A stretch of DNA of 37,814 nt from Candidatus Bathycorpusculum grumuli (GCA_009776805.1 WRNB01000008.1:1-37814), one strand, 5' to 3'. Positions 18,605-29,464 are shown, numbered from the stretch's first letter. Notes: generated from the sequence alone by a model not told the origin. Program-made: numbers and translations.

Positions 18605-19564
18605 GTAAATTTTTTGGTTGTAAAAATTTTGTAGTTTTATTGTTTTTGTAGTTGTGTAATAGTTAGTTTATTGTGGAAAAGTGATTTGTAAAATGTGTGC
18701 GTTGGTTATGGGTGTATGGTTTTTTTTGTTAGGTATTAGTTTTGGTGTGTTTGTTGGGTGGGGTGTAAGTTTTGGAGGTGGTGGTGTTTGAAAGGTTTGT
18801 GTGTTTTGGGGTGTTTGTAGTTTTGTTGTGTTTGGTTGTGTGTTTTGTGTTTGTGTATTTTTGTTCAAGAGTTTGGTGGTATGGTGGGTTTGTTTTTGTT
18901 TCTAAGAAAAACGTGTACAATATAATGTTGTTTAGGTGGATATTTTGGTTAAGGTTGTTTTTGTTGTTTGTTAGTTTTTTATGTGTGTTTTGTTTGTTTG
19001 TGGTTTTTTTGTTGGTAGGTGTTTGTTTGGTGGTTTTGTGTGTTACTGGTGTGGTGTTTGTTGGTGGTTTGTTGTGTTTTTTGTTGTTTTGGTGTATAAT
19101 TTTTATGTGTTGTGGGTGTGTTTGGTATAGTTTTGTTTTAATGTTGGTTTTTGTAATTGTTTTGAGTTGTTGGAGTAGTGTTTTTTATGTAGTGTTTGTG
19201 TTGTTTGGTTATGTTGTTTTGTTTTATTTTTCACTGGTATACTTGGTAGCAGGTAACGTAGTGGTTATTATAAACCAAAAAGTTTTTAGCTTGAAATATT
19301 GCTTTGTTGAGTAGACTTGATATGGTCGATGCTGGAAAAGTAAATAAATTCGATATTGCACAGAAAACAATGCATTATTTGCCTTGTGGTTGTATATATC
19401 AGGATACTGATTGGATGTTGTTGCGAATAAATGAGTGTAAATATCACCATTATAAAAGAACAGTAAAAAGGCCCTATAGGCCAAAAGCTGAATGTGTTAG
19501 ACCATAAACAACAATAGCTCAAAAAATTGTTACGTATTTAACAGTTTACCCGGTGTGTGGGTGT

Positions 19565-20285
19565 TTAATATGCGCCGTCAATAACAGCAGAGATATGTTT
19601 ATACAGTTTTTTATTTTTATGTATGTGCTTTATCCTTAGGTTTATGCCAGTTAATAAATCTCTCCAGAAAGTCGGGTCTTTCACCATAGGATGCAAAAAG
19701 TACAAATCTCTAATAGTCCAAGGTTCACCGATATCGAGTATTCCATTTTCTGGCGTTTTCCCTTTTTTTACTGTTTTGTAAGCATTTATTATCTTAATTA
19801 CAACGATGTTTTCAAAAATCCATGATCTATGGTCTAAGTTACCTGATTTAAGTTCTGAAACCCAATTGGCGAACATAGGTAAGAAATCTCTGTTTGAGAC
19901 TTCAAAAATTTCTTTATATCCCAGACGTAGAAAACAAACATTTTACTTTTAGAGGGTAAATCAATCAAATCGTAAAAATATTTACCGCGTTTTTTTATTT
20001 CTTTAATTATATCACAATTTTTAGATACCGAAACGAGAGTTTCCTCTAAATTGTAATTGTCAATTATGTTGGGTATTATTTCATTCCAGACATCGCTATA
20101 ACTAAGCATATATCTGTACTCTTGCGGTAAATTGCGGCGTTCAATACCTTTTGGAATTAGTTGAGCTGTTCCCAGTCCATCAAGGGTACACTGGTGAAAA
20201 TCTTTGAAAGTTCCAAAAATATTCTCTCCACGAGCTATTGCTAATTGGTTAGATGTCGGTGATTGGTTTTGATATGGCTAGTGTG
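19565..20285 (-). pseudogene. Frameshifted hypothetical gene
   Basis: Open frame QNQSPTSNQLAIARGENIFGTFKDFHQCTLDGLGTAQLIPKGIERRNLPQEYRYMLSYSDVWNEIIPNIIDNYNLEE...SKSKM continues after a shift near 19925..19945 as LRLGYKEIFEVSNRDFLPMFANWVSELKSGNLDHRSWIFENIVV...; the annotated 91- and 103-aa ORFs are its halves; no clear start codon. Confidence 0.6.
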
Positions 20286-20551
20286 GCGGCTTTGTTTGAC
20301 CAGCATTCTTTGCATATTACGCCGTATTTTGGGGTGTCGATTTTGATGTCTTCGGATGTAAATTTGTCATGGCATAGTTCGCAGACAGTTGCGTTTTTTA
20401 GTTCATAGTTGTTGATGGTTTTTATGATTTCTGGGTTTTCGCGTAGGCAGTTTTCTATTAGTCTGCTTTTTGAGAGGGTTTTATCTGTCGATAGTTTGCT
20501 AAGTGCGTTGTCTAGTTCTTTTGAGATGGATATTGCTATTTTATTGACCAT
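20249..20551 (-). CDS. Ribbon-helix-helix-like protein with a C-terminal CxxC..CxxC zinc motif
   Basis: 100 aa; MVNKIAISISKELDNALSKLSTDKTLSKSRLIENCL then CELCHDKF...CKECW. Confidence 0.65.
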   Translation of the reverse strand: MVNKIAISISKELDNALSKLSTDKTLSKSRLIENCLRENPEIIKTINNYELKNATVCELCHDKFTSEDIKIDTPKYGVICKECWSNKAATLAISKPITDI

Positions 20552-20599
20552 GTTCAGTACACCTTGTTTTTTGGTATTACCATAGTAGTAACGTTTTTA

Positions 20600-20940
20600 T
20601 TTAATTTTGTGTATCTCAGACAAGCAAAAACAAGTTACAAAACAATTGAACGCGCCTACGGTAACATAGAGGTTAGGCAGATACTTGAAGGCGTTTTTGA
20701 GTTAACCAATGAACCTGTTGCGGATTTGGAGCATGAGTTTGGCTCCGATGGTACAGGTCTTACTACATCTTGTAAACAAAATTATGAGAATGGTCGGCAA
20801 AAAATCAAACTCACAAAGGTTACGAAAAAATTGTGGCAATGGTTGGTCTTAAGTATAAGTTTATTTCATCTTTTAAATACGCTGCTAAGTCTACTGTTCA
20901 TGAGTCACTTTATTTTGAGTCTTTATTAGCTGAATTTGTT
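20600..20940 (+). pseudogene. Transposase remnant (DDE type), frameshifted
   Basis: SYKTIERAYGNIEVRQILEGVFELTNEPVADLEHEFGSDGTGLTTSCKQNYEN, then in a second frame KGYEKIVAMVGLKYKFISSFKYAAKSTVHESLYFESLLAE. Confidence 0.7.
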
Positions 20941-21390
20941 TGTTGGTATGGTTGGGTGGGTTTGGTGGTGGGTGTTTGTGGTTTTTTGTCGTGGGGTATT
21001 TGTGGTTTGGTGGTGGGTGTGGGTGTGGTTTTGTGTTTTTGTCTTAGGAAATTTTTTTGGTTGTGTTTGAAGGGTAGTGTTGTTTGGTGGGTGGTGTTTG
21101 AAGAGTTATTTTTGGATTTTTGGAAGTGGTTTTTTGAGTATATGGGTGTTTTAATGTGGAGGGTTGTTTTTTTGCTTTTTAGGTGATGTTTTTTTGTTGT
21201 TGTGTTAAGTGTTTGTTGTGTGTGGGTAGTGGGAGGTGTTTATTTGGGTTTGTGATTTAAATGTCAAATGTTTGTGTTATTTGGATTATTTTGAGGGTAT
21301 AAATGTGTGAGAATTTTGGTGCAAATTATATTGTCCCAAAGTCAGTTTGTCCGTAACTTATATAGCCTGCTTTGGTTATACCTGACGATT

Positions 21391-22485
21391 ATGTCTGACC
21401 AAGGAGCAGTGCATAGTGGGAAGCAGCAAAGTGTGTTTAAGCGGTTTCTAAAAGTTTCTTTGCAATTAATTGTTATGGTTGTAATGTTTGCTGTATTGCT
21501 TTGGTATGTGGGCATAAATGAATTGTATGTAGTGTTGCTTACAATTAAAATTGAATATTTGATGTTGGCTTTTTTGATGTATTTTGGGATAAATGTTTTA
21601 TTTGCGTTACGATTGCAGAGGATTTTGAAAAAAGATAATATTAAGACTTCTTTTAAAAAAACGTTATTTGCGCAATATGCAGGTATGTTAACAAGTGATG
21701 TTACTCCAGGTCGCTCAGGGTATATATTAACTCCAGTATATCTAAGAGATCAAAATGTGCCCACACCCAAATCTCTCTCCGCTATACTAGGTATACAAAC
21801 AATAGAGTTTCTCATAAAAGTGACAGGTGGTATTGGTGCAGTAATTTACTTAATTAAATATGTTCCAGCAACGACATGGAGTGTAATATTTCCACAAACA
21901 ATTGTAGGTGTAAATATAGGTGTAATGGTTGCCGTTTTTGGCATAATTTTAATGCTCGTAGGCGCAATTTTACTGGCATTATGCACATGGTCAAAAAAAG
22001 CTCTAGTGATATTTACAAAAATCGCAAATATCCGCTTCATAAGACGCTTCACAGGTGGTCTAATAAGTAAACTTGAAGAATTCAAAGACAGTGCTCACAA
22101 CACCAAAAAAGCCGTTCCCGAAATACTAATCTTAACATTAACCTGTTGGATACTGAAAGGCTTTGAATGGTGGTTCCTGGGCATAGCAATAGGCATCAAT
22201 ATACCTTGGATAGCCTTCTTCCTAATACACCCGCTAGTTACTGCTCTTGCATTTGTACCTCTAACTCCTGCTGGAATAGGTGTACAAGAATTCGGAATCG
22301 TAGGTATACTAGGACTACTAGGAATACCAGTTGCTACAGCAGGCGCATTTGCAATCATCGCACGGGGACTGCTAATTATCGAAGACCTAATTGGACTACC
22401 ACATATCGTGAAATCAACAAGTTTACTCTTCACACATAAAAAATCCATACAAACAACCGAAAACTCAACCACATTATCATCATAA
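21391..22485 (+). CDS. Lysylphosphatidylglycerol synthase-TM/UPF0104-like flippase family membrane protein
   Basis: Multi-TM; QYAGMLTSDVTPGRSGYILTPVYLRDQNVP, PLTPAGIGVQEFGIVGILGLLG; ATG at 21391 preferred to the GTG at 21307. Confidence 0.88.
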   Translation: MSDQGAVHSGKQQSVFKRFLKVSLQLIVMVVMFAVLLWYVGINELYVVLLTIKIEYLMLAFLMYFGINVLFALRLQRILKKDNIKTSFKKTLFAQYAGMLTSDVTPGRSGYILTPVYLRDQNVPTPKSLSAILGIQTIEFLIKVTGGIGAVIYLIKYVPATTWSVIFPQTIVGVNIGVMVAVFGIILMLVGAILLALCTWSKKALVIFTKIANIRFIRRFTGGLISKLEEFKDSAHNTKKAVPEILILTLTCWILKGFEWWFLGIAIGINIPWIAFFLIHPLVTALAFVPLTPAGIGVQEFGIVGILGLLGIPVATAGAFAIIARGLLIIEDLIGLPHIVKSTSLLFTHKKSIQTTENSTTLSS

Positions 22486-22636
22486 CGTTAAAAACCTAAC
22501 TCAACTTGGTCGAAATCAAAAACTGACAAAACTATACATGTAATGCAAAGAATTACACTTGTTAGATGCTAAAATCCTGAAATGTGAAAATGATAGTGAC
22601 GTAACGCCTAAAAACATTGGTAGTGGTTGTTTTTGG

Positions 22637-22710
22637 TGGACCGTACCGGATTTGAACCGGTGATCTTCGCCGTGTGAAGGCGACGTCCTAGCCAACTAGA
22701 CTAACGGTCC
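22637..22710 (-). tRNA. tRNA-Val (anticodon CAC)
   Basis: Reverse strand GGACCGTTAGTCTAGTTGGCTAGGACGTCGCCTTCACACGGCGAAGATCACCGGTTCAAATCCGGTACGGTCCA; full cloverleaf. Confidence 0.95.
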
Positions 22711-23729
22711 AATTTGAAGTTAAAAATATATGGTTCCCTTCATAAAGTATTCCCTTTTACTGTGGCATAATAACAATCTAAAAAACAAAAAAAGGTGTAT
22801 CACGAAAAAATATGTGCTTAATGACTTTAGAATAAAATTGTGATCTTGTATCAAAATTTTTTTGTATTTGAACTCTAAAATGTTTTTAATAATGCATTTT
22901 TTAATTTTGACTTATATTTTTAGTTAGTTTTTAGATAGTTTGTGTGGTTTTTAAATGTTTGTGGTGGGTTGTTTGGGTGTTTGGGGTGTTAAATACTGTT
23001 GGTGAGTTTTTGGGGTGGTGTTGGGGTTTGTGGTTTGTTTTGTTTGTAATTTTGTTAATTGCATTATGTTTGTTAGTTTAGTTGTGAAGAGTAATGTTTT
23101 TTTGATTAGTAATTTGGTGAGGGGGTTGTGAAATGTGTAAAGTATGGTGGGTGTGTTGGAGTGGGTGGGTTTGAGGATTTAGTAGGTGTTTGTTTTTTTG
23201 TTTTTTTTGTTGGTGTGGTTGTGTGGTTTTTGTGTTTTTATCTGTGTTTGGTTTGATTATTTGACAGTGGTTTTGTTTAGTTTTAGCGTGCAAAAATGAA
23301 AAAGGTTAATATTTTTTTGGTTTGGTGTTGTATTGCGAATTTTTACGGTGTGTTGAAAGAATATGTTAGGTTCAAATGGTAAGTTAATGTAGTGATGGGT
23401 GGTAAAGATGTTGTGTGAAAAGTTGTGGCTGATTTTTTGTTTTAGATGGTGGTGGTTGTGGTGTGTATTAATGGTTGGGTGAAATGTTTTGTGTTTTTGG
23501 TGAAGAGTTTAGAATTTGTTTTAAATATGTGGGTGCTGTTTATTTTAGTGTGTTAGTGGTTGATTTTTGGATTGGGTAATTTGTTAGTTTAAAAACGTTC
23601 AATAATTAATTGTAATGTTCATTAAAAACATAAAAAATAATAAGAATTAATGTTTGTACCGTATAAATTATGTGGGAAAACAGTAATGTTTATTGTGTTT
23701 GACCTTGTAAATGCGACAATCTATTTAGT

Positions 23730-24767
23730 TTGTCCACAAAATCATTTATCTACATAATAGTTATTGTTACCTTAGGGATGCATGTGGGTCAGTCAATGTT
23801 TAAGGAAACGACTAAGCTTGAAATAGTTAGTTTGATGGATAATATTGTGGATTTTACGTCTTATAGTCGTAACCCTGTAGTTAAAACATTATGGAAATGG
23901 CTTAAAATCAAAGACAGTGAGGGATATAGTCAAACTCATAGACAAATGCCGATTGCTGAGCATGGTTTTTCAATGTTAGTACGAGTTTTTGTTGATGAGA
24001 AATGTTATAGTATACTTTTTGATACTGGAGTGAGCGATGAGGGAATTATTGTTAATGCTCAACGTATGGGAGTTGATTTAGGTGAAGTTGATCTTGTGGT
24101 TCTTTCACATGGACATTATGATCATTTTGGTGGGTTACAGGCTGTTGTAAAGGTAATTAATAAACCAAATTTACCTGTTATTGTACATGAGAACATGTTT
24201 AGGCGACATGGAACTGATGGCCCTTATGGGGTTAGAGCGCATCCATTTTTTCCTACTTCTGAACAGTTAAGTCCAGCTAAATTTATTCCCACTAAGGAGC
24301 CGTGTTTAATTGCTGGGCAGTCTGTTCTTGTAACAGGTGAGATTCCACGTCGGACTAGTTTTGAGCGAGGATGTGGGTTGAATAGGGTTTTAAGAGATGG
24401 TGTTTGGGAATTTGACCGGTGGGTTTTAGATGATCGTGCTTTGGTGGTGAATCTTAAGGGGCGGGGTTTGGTGGTTATTTTGGGATGTGCACATGCTGGG
24501 TTAATAAATACTGTACGTTATGCTCAAGAAGTTACTGGTGTTAGTTCGGTTTATGGTGTTGTTGGTGGTTTTCATTTAGGCGGTTTGGAAAATGAAAAGT
24601 TACTTCCACAGACTATTGTAGAGTTAAAACAGATAAATCCTAAATTGATTATTCCATGTCATTGTACAGGTTGGCGTGCAAATTATGTATTGTCTGAATT
24701 GTTTCCTCAGGCGTATATACATAATAGTGTAGGAAATCTTTATCAACTAAATAATCTTGAAATTTAA
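23730..24767 (+). CDS. Metallo-beta-lactamase-fold hydrolase (COG1237-like)
   Basis: SILFDTGVSDEGIIVNAQRMGVDLGEVDLVVLSHGHYDHFGGLQAVV, VVILGCAHAGLINTVRYAQEVTG, VVGGFHLGG; true start uncertain (TTG at 23730 or ATG at 23778/23796). Confidence 0.9.
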   Translation: MSTKSFIYIIVIVTLGMHVGQSMFKETTKLEIVSLMDNIVDFTSYSRNPVVKTLWKWLKIKDSEGYSQTHRQMPIAEHGFSMLVRVFVDEKCYSILFDTGVSDEGIIVNAQRMGVDLGEVDLVVLSHGHYDHFGGLQAVVKVINKPNLPVIVHENMFRRHGTDGPYGVRAHPFFPTSEQLSPAKFIPTKEPCLIAGQSVLVTGEIPRRTSFERGCGLNRVLRDGVWEFDRWVLDDRALVVNLKGRGLVVILGCAHAGLINTVRYAQEVTGVSSVYGVVGGFHLGGLENEKLLPQTIVELKQINPKLIIPCHCTGWRANYVLSELFPQAYIHNSVGNLYQLNNLEI

Positions 24768-24845
24768 TGTTGATATATAATGTGAAGAGTTAAATAGTGT
24801 TTTTGATTAGCAAGTTATATAACATTAAATGTTTGAGGAAGCTTT

Positions 24846-25898
24846 ATGGGTAAAGGTCCATTGTTTATTATTCCTTTTCGTTGCACCTTTGGGTGTGATA
24901 GTAACTGTGTTCATTGTATTTCTGCTGGAAAACAAGCATTAGTAGATGAAGTTGATACCGCAGGTGCTAAACATGTAATAGATCAAATTAGTGAGTTTGG
25001 TGCAACTTTTTTTGGGTTAACTGGAGGTGAACCGTTTCTACGTAAAGATCTTCCAGAAATTATTAGTTATGCTAAACATAAAGGATTAAGTGTTAGTATA
25101 ATAACTGACGGTCATAAAATGGATAATGCTGCAGTTAAAATGTTAATAGATAATCAAGTACGTGTTTCTGTAAGCATAGATGGAACAGAAAAAATTAATG
25201 ACACCATCAGAGGCAAAGGCGCATATAAAGCGGCTGTTTCAGCCATTAAAGTTTTTTCCAAAACAAACTTACTTGACTGTCTTGTGTGCACCTTTGCAAA
25301 AACAGAAAACAACACAACCAACGTTAACAAAAATGATATAGTTCATGTAATTGAACTTGCTCAAAAAAACAATGCCCGTTGGGCAGTTTTTCACGGTTTT
25401 GTCCCATTTAGTAAAGAAAGCCTTAAAGCAGATCCAACTCCCCAACAATACGAGTGGGCATGTAATACCCTCTATGATCTTATGCAAGAATACAAAGATC
25501 AACCAGAAATTAATGTTTACATCCCTTTCATGGCACGCGTTGCTAAACAACGAGGAATGCCAAATTTTGATGATTGGTACAACAATTTTTTCTTAGGCAA
25601 ATGTTGGTTTGGTAAATTTCTAAGTATTGCAGAAAATGGTGAAATTATTCCTTGTAGCTATAATGATGTATATCGTGCAGGAAACATTAAAAATAAACCT
25701 CTTGAACATATCTGGAAAGACATGGAAAGTAATGAATTTTTTGCAAAAGCTCGCGATAAAAACAATCTTAGAGGTAAATGTGGTATATGTGAATATAAAC
25801 ACTTATGTGGAGGTTGTCGAACAGCAGCTCTATTTTATACCGATGATATACATGGTTCTGATCCACGATGTCCCTACATACCTAAAAATTTTAAATAA
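24846..25898 (+). CDS. Radical SAM/SPASM-domain protein
   Basis: CDSNCVHC (CxxxCxxC), FGLTGGEPFLRKDL, C-terminal CGICEYKHLCGGCRTAALF. Confidence 0.93.
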   Translation: MGKGPLFIIPFRCTFGCDSNCVHCISAGKQALVDEVDTAGAKHVIDQISEFGATFFGLTGGEPFLRKDLPEIISYAKHKGLSVSIITDGHKMDNAAVKMLIDNQVRVSVSIDGTEKINDTIRGKGAYKAAVSAIKVFSKTNLLDCLVCTFAKTENNTTNVNKNDIVHVIELAQKNNARWAVFHGFVPFSKESLKADPTPQQYEWACNTLYDLMQEYKDQPEINVYIPFMARVAKQRGMPNFDDWYNNFFLGKCWFGKFLSIAENGEIIPCSYNDVYRAGNIKNKPLEHIWKDMESNEFFAKARDKNNLRGKCGICEYKHLCGGCRTAALFYTDDIHGSDPRCPYIPKNFK

Positions 25899-25945
25899 AA
25901 ACATTTAAAACAATTTACAGTGTATTAAGTGTGTAAAACGCTGAT

Positions 25946-26170
25946 GTGATAACTCAAATGGTTGATACTGTAACGGAACAAAAAGATGATGCTACGTTTG
26001 AAGAAGTTAAAACACAGGTTTTAAAATATATAGTAGAACATAAGAATGCTAAAACCAGTGACATTATTTTTAATTTAGATTTTGATCCTGAATTAATTAT
26101 AGATGTATTAGACAGTTTAGAAAATGATGGTAAAGTTAAAAGTAGTGATATTCAATTAACTGGAAAATAA
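25946..26170 (+). CDS. Small winged-helix-like protein
   Basis: 74 aa; QVLKYIVEHKNAKTSDIIFNLDFDPELIIDVLDSLENDGKVKSS fits a wHTH. Confidence 0.65.
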   Translation: MITQMVDTVTEQKDDATFEEVKTQVLKYIVEHKNAKTSDIIFNLDFDPELIIDVLDSLENDGKVKSSDIQLTGK

Positions 26171-26591
26171 AAACAAAAAACCAGGTAACTGTCTCCAATA
26201 ACAATCTTAAGTGGCATAGTTGAATATGATATCCTAATCATACACTCCTTACATGTGTCCATAGTAATTCTTAGTTAACCACTATACACTAAACCAACTA
26301 AGCAACTATTTAACATCCACCGTTTAAATAAAACCTTTTAAACTTGTATGTTTTTTCTGAAACATTACACTTATTTTTTTTAACCCTTTAACAAACATCT
26401 TACAAATTCATATATTTTTTACGTCATTACAAACTTTTTTTAATAAAGACCATTTTTTTAAAACAGTTTTAAACATTTTACAATCAACATTTATGTCATA
26501 CATTAGATTTCCTTGGTATTTATGATAGTTGTGTTGTGTGCTTGTTTTGTGTAGAGAAGAGTTTAAACTATGTTTGGTAATTTAAATCGGT

Positions 26592-26930
26592 ATGAAAAAG
26601 CCCGAGTTAAGTGATGTGGATTTTAAACAGGTAATTGGAGTAAAAAAAGAAACCTTTGAAGTCATGGTTGAAATTTTAACACTTGCCTACCAAGCTAAAC
26701 ATAAACGCCGAGGCAGACACGCCAAACTCTCCATACAAGATATGCTCTTAAATACTGGCGACAATACGTCACCCAACTAGAATTAAGCATAGAATTCCAA
26801 GTAGGTGAAGCCACAACCCATGATGTGATTGTATGGGTGGAGAATTCTTTAGCTAAAAGTAAAAAATTTAGTTTGTTGGCCGAGAGGCTCTTTTAAAACA
26901 TCCAGAAATAGAAATTACATTAATTGATGC
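26592..26930 (+). pseudogene. IS5-like transposase remnant
   Basis: MKKPELSDVDFKQVIGVKKETFEVMVEILTLAYQAKHKRRGRHAKLSIQDMLL, then after a frameshift LKYWRQYVTQLELSIEFQVGEATTHDVIVWVENSLAKSKKFSLL. Confidence 0.75.
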
Positions 26931-27528
26931 GACCAAGAATCCTATTAGACATCCAAAAAAATTGGTGTGCCTACTGGGGTAAAAAGTAGTGGCACACACT
27001 AAAAACACAGCTAATTGTTAATGCTAAAACATGTGAGATAATTTATACTGTTCATGTGAAGGTAGTGTGTATGTTAAATTTTATGAATTAGTATAGTGTT
27101 GGGAGTGGTTTTGGTGTGTGTTGAGGTTAATGTGGTAGTGTTATTGGGGAATTAGGTTGTGTAAGAATAGTTGTGTTTTTAAGAAGAGTCTAAAAGGGTG
27201 TGTTGTTTGTTGTGGGAAGTTTGGTGTTTTGTGTATACCGGGTTTTTAGTTGGCATCTTTGTAATTGTTGGGTGTTTGAGATTGTGGTTAATGGTATTGT
27301 AATTGTGGCGATGTTTGGGTTGTGAATGTTTTGATTTGTGGCTATTAATTTTGAAAACAGAAACTAATCATCTAGAGGTCTCTTGTTTGTTTTGGAGTGA
27401 ACTTTGTTTTGAAGCCATGTGTCAGACTATGGTGTTGTGGTTAGAAAAAAAATAGCGGAAAGTACCGTTAACTTATTTTTAAAACTTGAGTTAATTACTA
27501 TAACAGACATGTAGTAGTTTAAACCTGT

Positions 27529-28461
27529 TTAGTAATAGAATACTTCATTATTATGTATAGTAATTTTCTCTCCGTTAGAGGTTTCCTTATAATTGTGTGT
27601 ATCAAGATTATCTAAAAACATTGTTGTTTGTGAATCAATCATATCAATAAGATGTATAATGTAAGCATAAACCGTTTTTGCTCTATCCCCATAAATGTGA
27701 TGATGCCCCCTAATAATTGAAATCAAATGATAAAAAAACACTTCATCAAACAAATCAACAACAAAATCTTTAATACTATACAACATCTCACAACCATAAT
27801 CTATATGGGAAACAAAACCGTTTTTAGCATAATCACCCATATAATACTCACGAATTTTACCAATATCATGACAAATAACTCCAACGTAAATAAGCTCACT
27901 ATAAGGTAAAAGCCGTTTATCATTATCAACCACTGTTTTTGCTAAACGCAACATTTTAATGGTATGACCTGCAAGACCACCTGGACAAGCATCATGCATC
28001 TTATTTGCAGCAAACTCTGTAAAAAAACGTTCTTTTAACTCACCCTCAACAAGTTTATCTACTAACTGTCTAACCCGTGGATTAACATGTTCCAAAAACT
28101 CGTAAAAATCACTATCAAGCTGCTTCTTATTATATCCAAACAAAAAATCTGTAGCTTTATAACCATAAACATCCGCTTTAACAGACTTGAACACAATTGA
28201 AGGCATATCTTGCCAAACATCAACTACACCTAAAACAGTCAAAATCTTACTTGCTGCAAATGCCTCACGAAACGCTTCAACATTTTCACTCCACACCGTA
28301 AAACCAATAACTAATTTTTGATCTCGAACACAACCCCTGACAAAAAGTTCACCATTTTTTGAGGTTTTATAAACAAAAGAGCTAACATAAACACTACCTT
28401 CTACCTTTTCACCTTTTGTTTTATCTATCACTGATTTTATATCTACTTTCATACATAACAA
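27529..28461 (-). CDS. OB-fold + HD-domain protein, YhaM-like 3'-5' exoribonuclease family
   Basis: 310 aa; N-terminal OB-like region, GGLAGHTIKMLRLAK, GVICHDIGKIREYYMG, RGHHHIYGDRAKTVYAYIIHLIDMIDSQ. Confidence 0.85.
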   Translation of the reverse strand: MLCMKVDIKSVIDKTKGEKVEGSVYVSSFVYKTSKNGELFVRGCVRDQKLVIGFTVWSENVEAFREAFAASKILTVLGVVDVWQDMPSIVFKSVKADVYGYKATDFLFGYNKKQLDSDFYEFLEHVNPRVRQLVDKLVEGELKERFFTEFAANKMHDACPGGLAGHTIKMLRLAKTVVDNDKRLLPYSELIYVGVICHDIGKIREYYMGDYAKNGFVSHIDYGCEMLYSIKDFVVDLFDEVFFYHLISIIRGHHHIYGDRAKTVYAYIIHLIDMIDSQTTMFLDNLDTHNYKETSNGEKITIHNNEVFYY

Positions 28462-28763
28462 CCATTTATTAATTGACTGTCCATTGTAGCCAAAATAATG
28501 AACTCTTTAAACTATAAAGTGTTTTTGAAACTCACACATTTATCTTGACAATTTTTTTAGACAAACCCATGTTTAACCTTACAGTACAAACATACCGTAA
28601 CTATAAACATGTTACACAAACTCATCAGCACAACAAATAAAATATTTTCTTTGAATTTAGTAAACTGTTACATAGTTCTCTATGTGATAAAGATGTTTCT
28701 TTTTCTATAAACCAAAACATTTAAAGAACGCTTTTGTGGGTTAAACTTAGAAATAAGCTTGTT

Positions 28764-28838
28764 GGGCGGGTAGATCAGTCTGGCATGATCGCCACGTTGG
28801 CATCGTGGAGGTCGCGGGTTCAAATCCCGCCTCGTCCA
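28764..28838 (+). tRNA. tRNA-Ala (anticodon GGC)
   Basis: GGGCGGGTAGATCAGTCTGGCATGATCGCCACGTTGGCATCGTGGAGGTCGCGGGTTCAAATCCCGCCTCGTCCA; G3:U70 pair present; CCA follows at 28839..28841. Confidence 0.95.
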
Positions 28839-29161
28839 CCAAACAACTTTGCATATCAAGGCGTGATTTACGCCGTATGTTGATTAGGGTGTTAATTTAT
28901 AATTGTTTTTGTTTTGTTATTTTTTTGTAGGTGTGTATTTTGGGTTTTGGCAGGTTTGTGTTGGTGTTTTTTGGTTGTGTCATTTGGTATTTTATCATTA
29001 ACCACTATATAATCAAATCTATATTAGGACACTGCCAATATTGGACGTTAAAGTTGACAGTACACAGGACAAAAATGTTCTTTGTTGACAGCTAAAAAAA
29101 GTGTCAGGTTTATTTATCGATACTTGCTAACTTGGTGTTTTTAGGTTAAACCGTGTCACAG

Positions 29162-29443
29162 TTAGTTGAGGTTGCTAAGTCGTTTAATTAACTCAGAGTA
29201 ACATAGTTTTTTCTTTTCTGTGCTAAGTGTGAAGAGTACTTTTGTTGTCATTTCCGTTGAAATAGTGAATATGTAATTTAATTTTATAACGCTGTCTTTT
29301 ATAGCACCTTCCTCTTTGTTGAGAGGTATTCCTTTCATTTTGAGGTTGCTAGTTATGCCCGCTACTATTATGTTGTCGTGTTCTTCAAAGAGAACTACTG
29401 CAGGTCTAATTTTTACCTCGTTGGTATCGGTGAATTGTACCAT
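29162..29443 (-). CDS. MazF/PemK-like toxin
   Basis: 93 aa; KIRPAVVLFEEHDNIIVAGITSNLKMKGIPL...DSVIKLNYIFTISTEM. Confidence 0.75.
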   Translation of the reverse strand: MVQFTDTNEVKIRPAVVLFEEHDNIIVAGITSNLKMKGIPLNKEEGAIKDSVIKLNYIFTISTEMTTKVLFTLSTEKKKLCYSELIKRLSNLN

Positions 29444-29464
29444 TGCTAAAATTACATCCCAGGT

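Noticed and set aside
18772-19314. 180-aa V/F/L/C-rich + strand ORF that looks like a membrane protein
   Set aside because: It lies in almost pure G/T DNA; low A/C content removes TAA/TGA/TAG contexts unevenly and gives artificial hydrophobic ORFs; no motif, so treated as a skew artefact
19471-19493. GGCCCTATAGGCC short palindrome as a regulatory hairpin
   Set aside because: Only a 4-5 bp stem, no conserved context, no downstream gene to explain it
21001-21186. 117-aa ORF 20833..21186 as a membrane protein
   Set aside because: Its first ~35 aa are the frameshifted end of a transposase remnant and the rest is G/T-rich low-complexity DNA
23078-23293. 71-aa Q/K/H/T-rich minus-strand ORF
   Set aside because: Antisense of a G/T-rich block, no protein-like features
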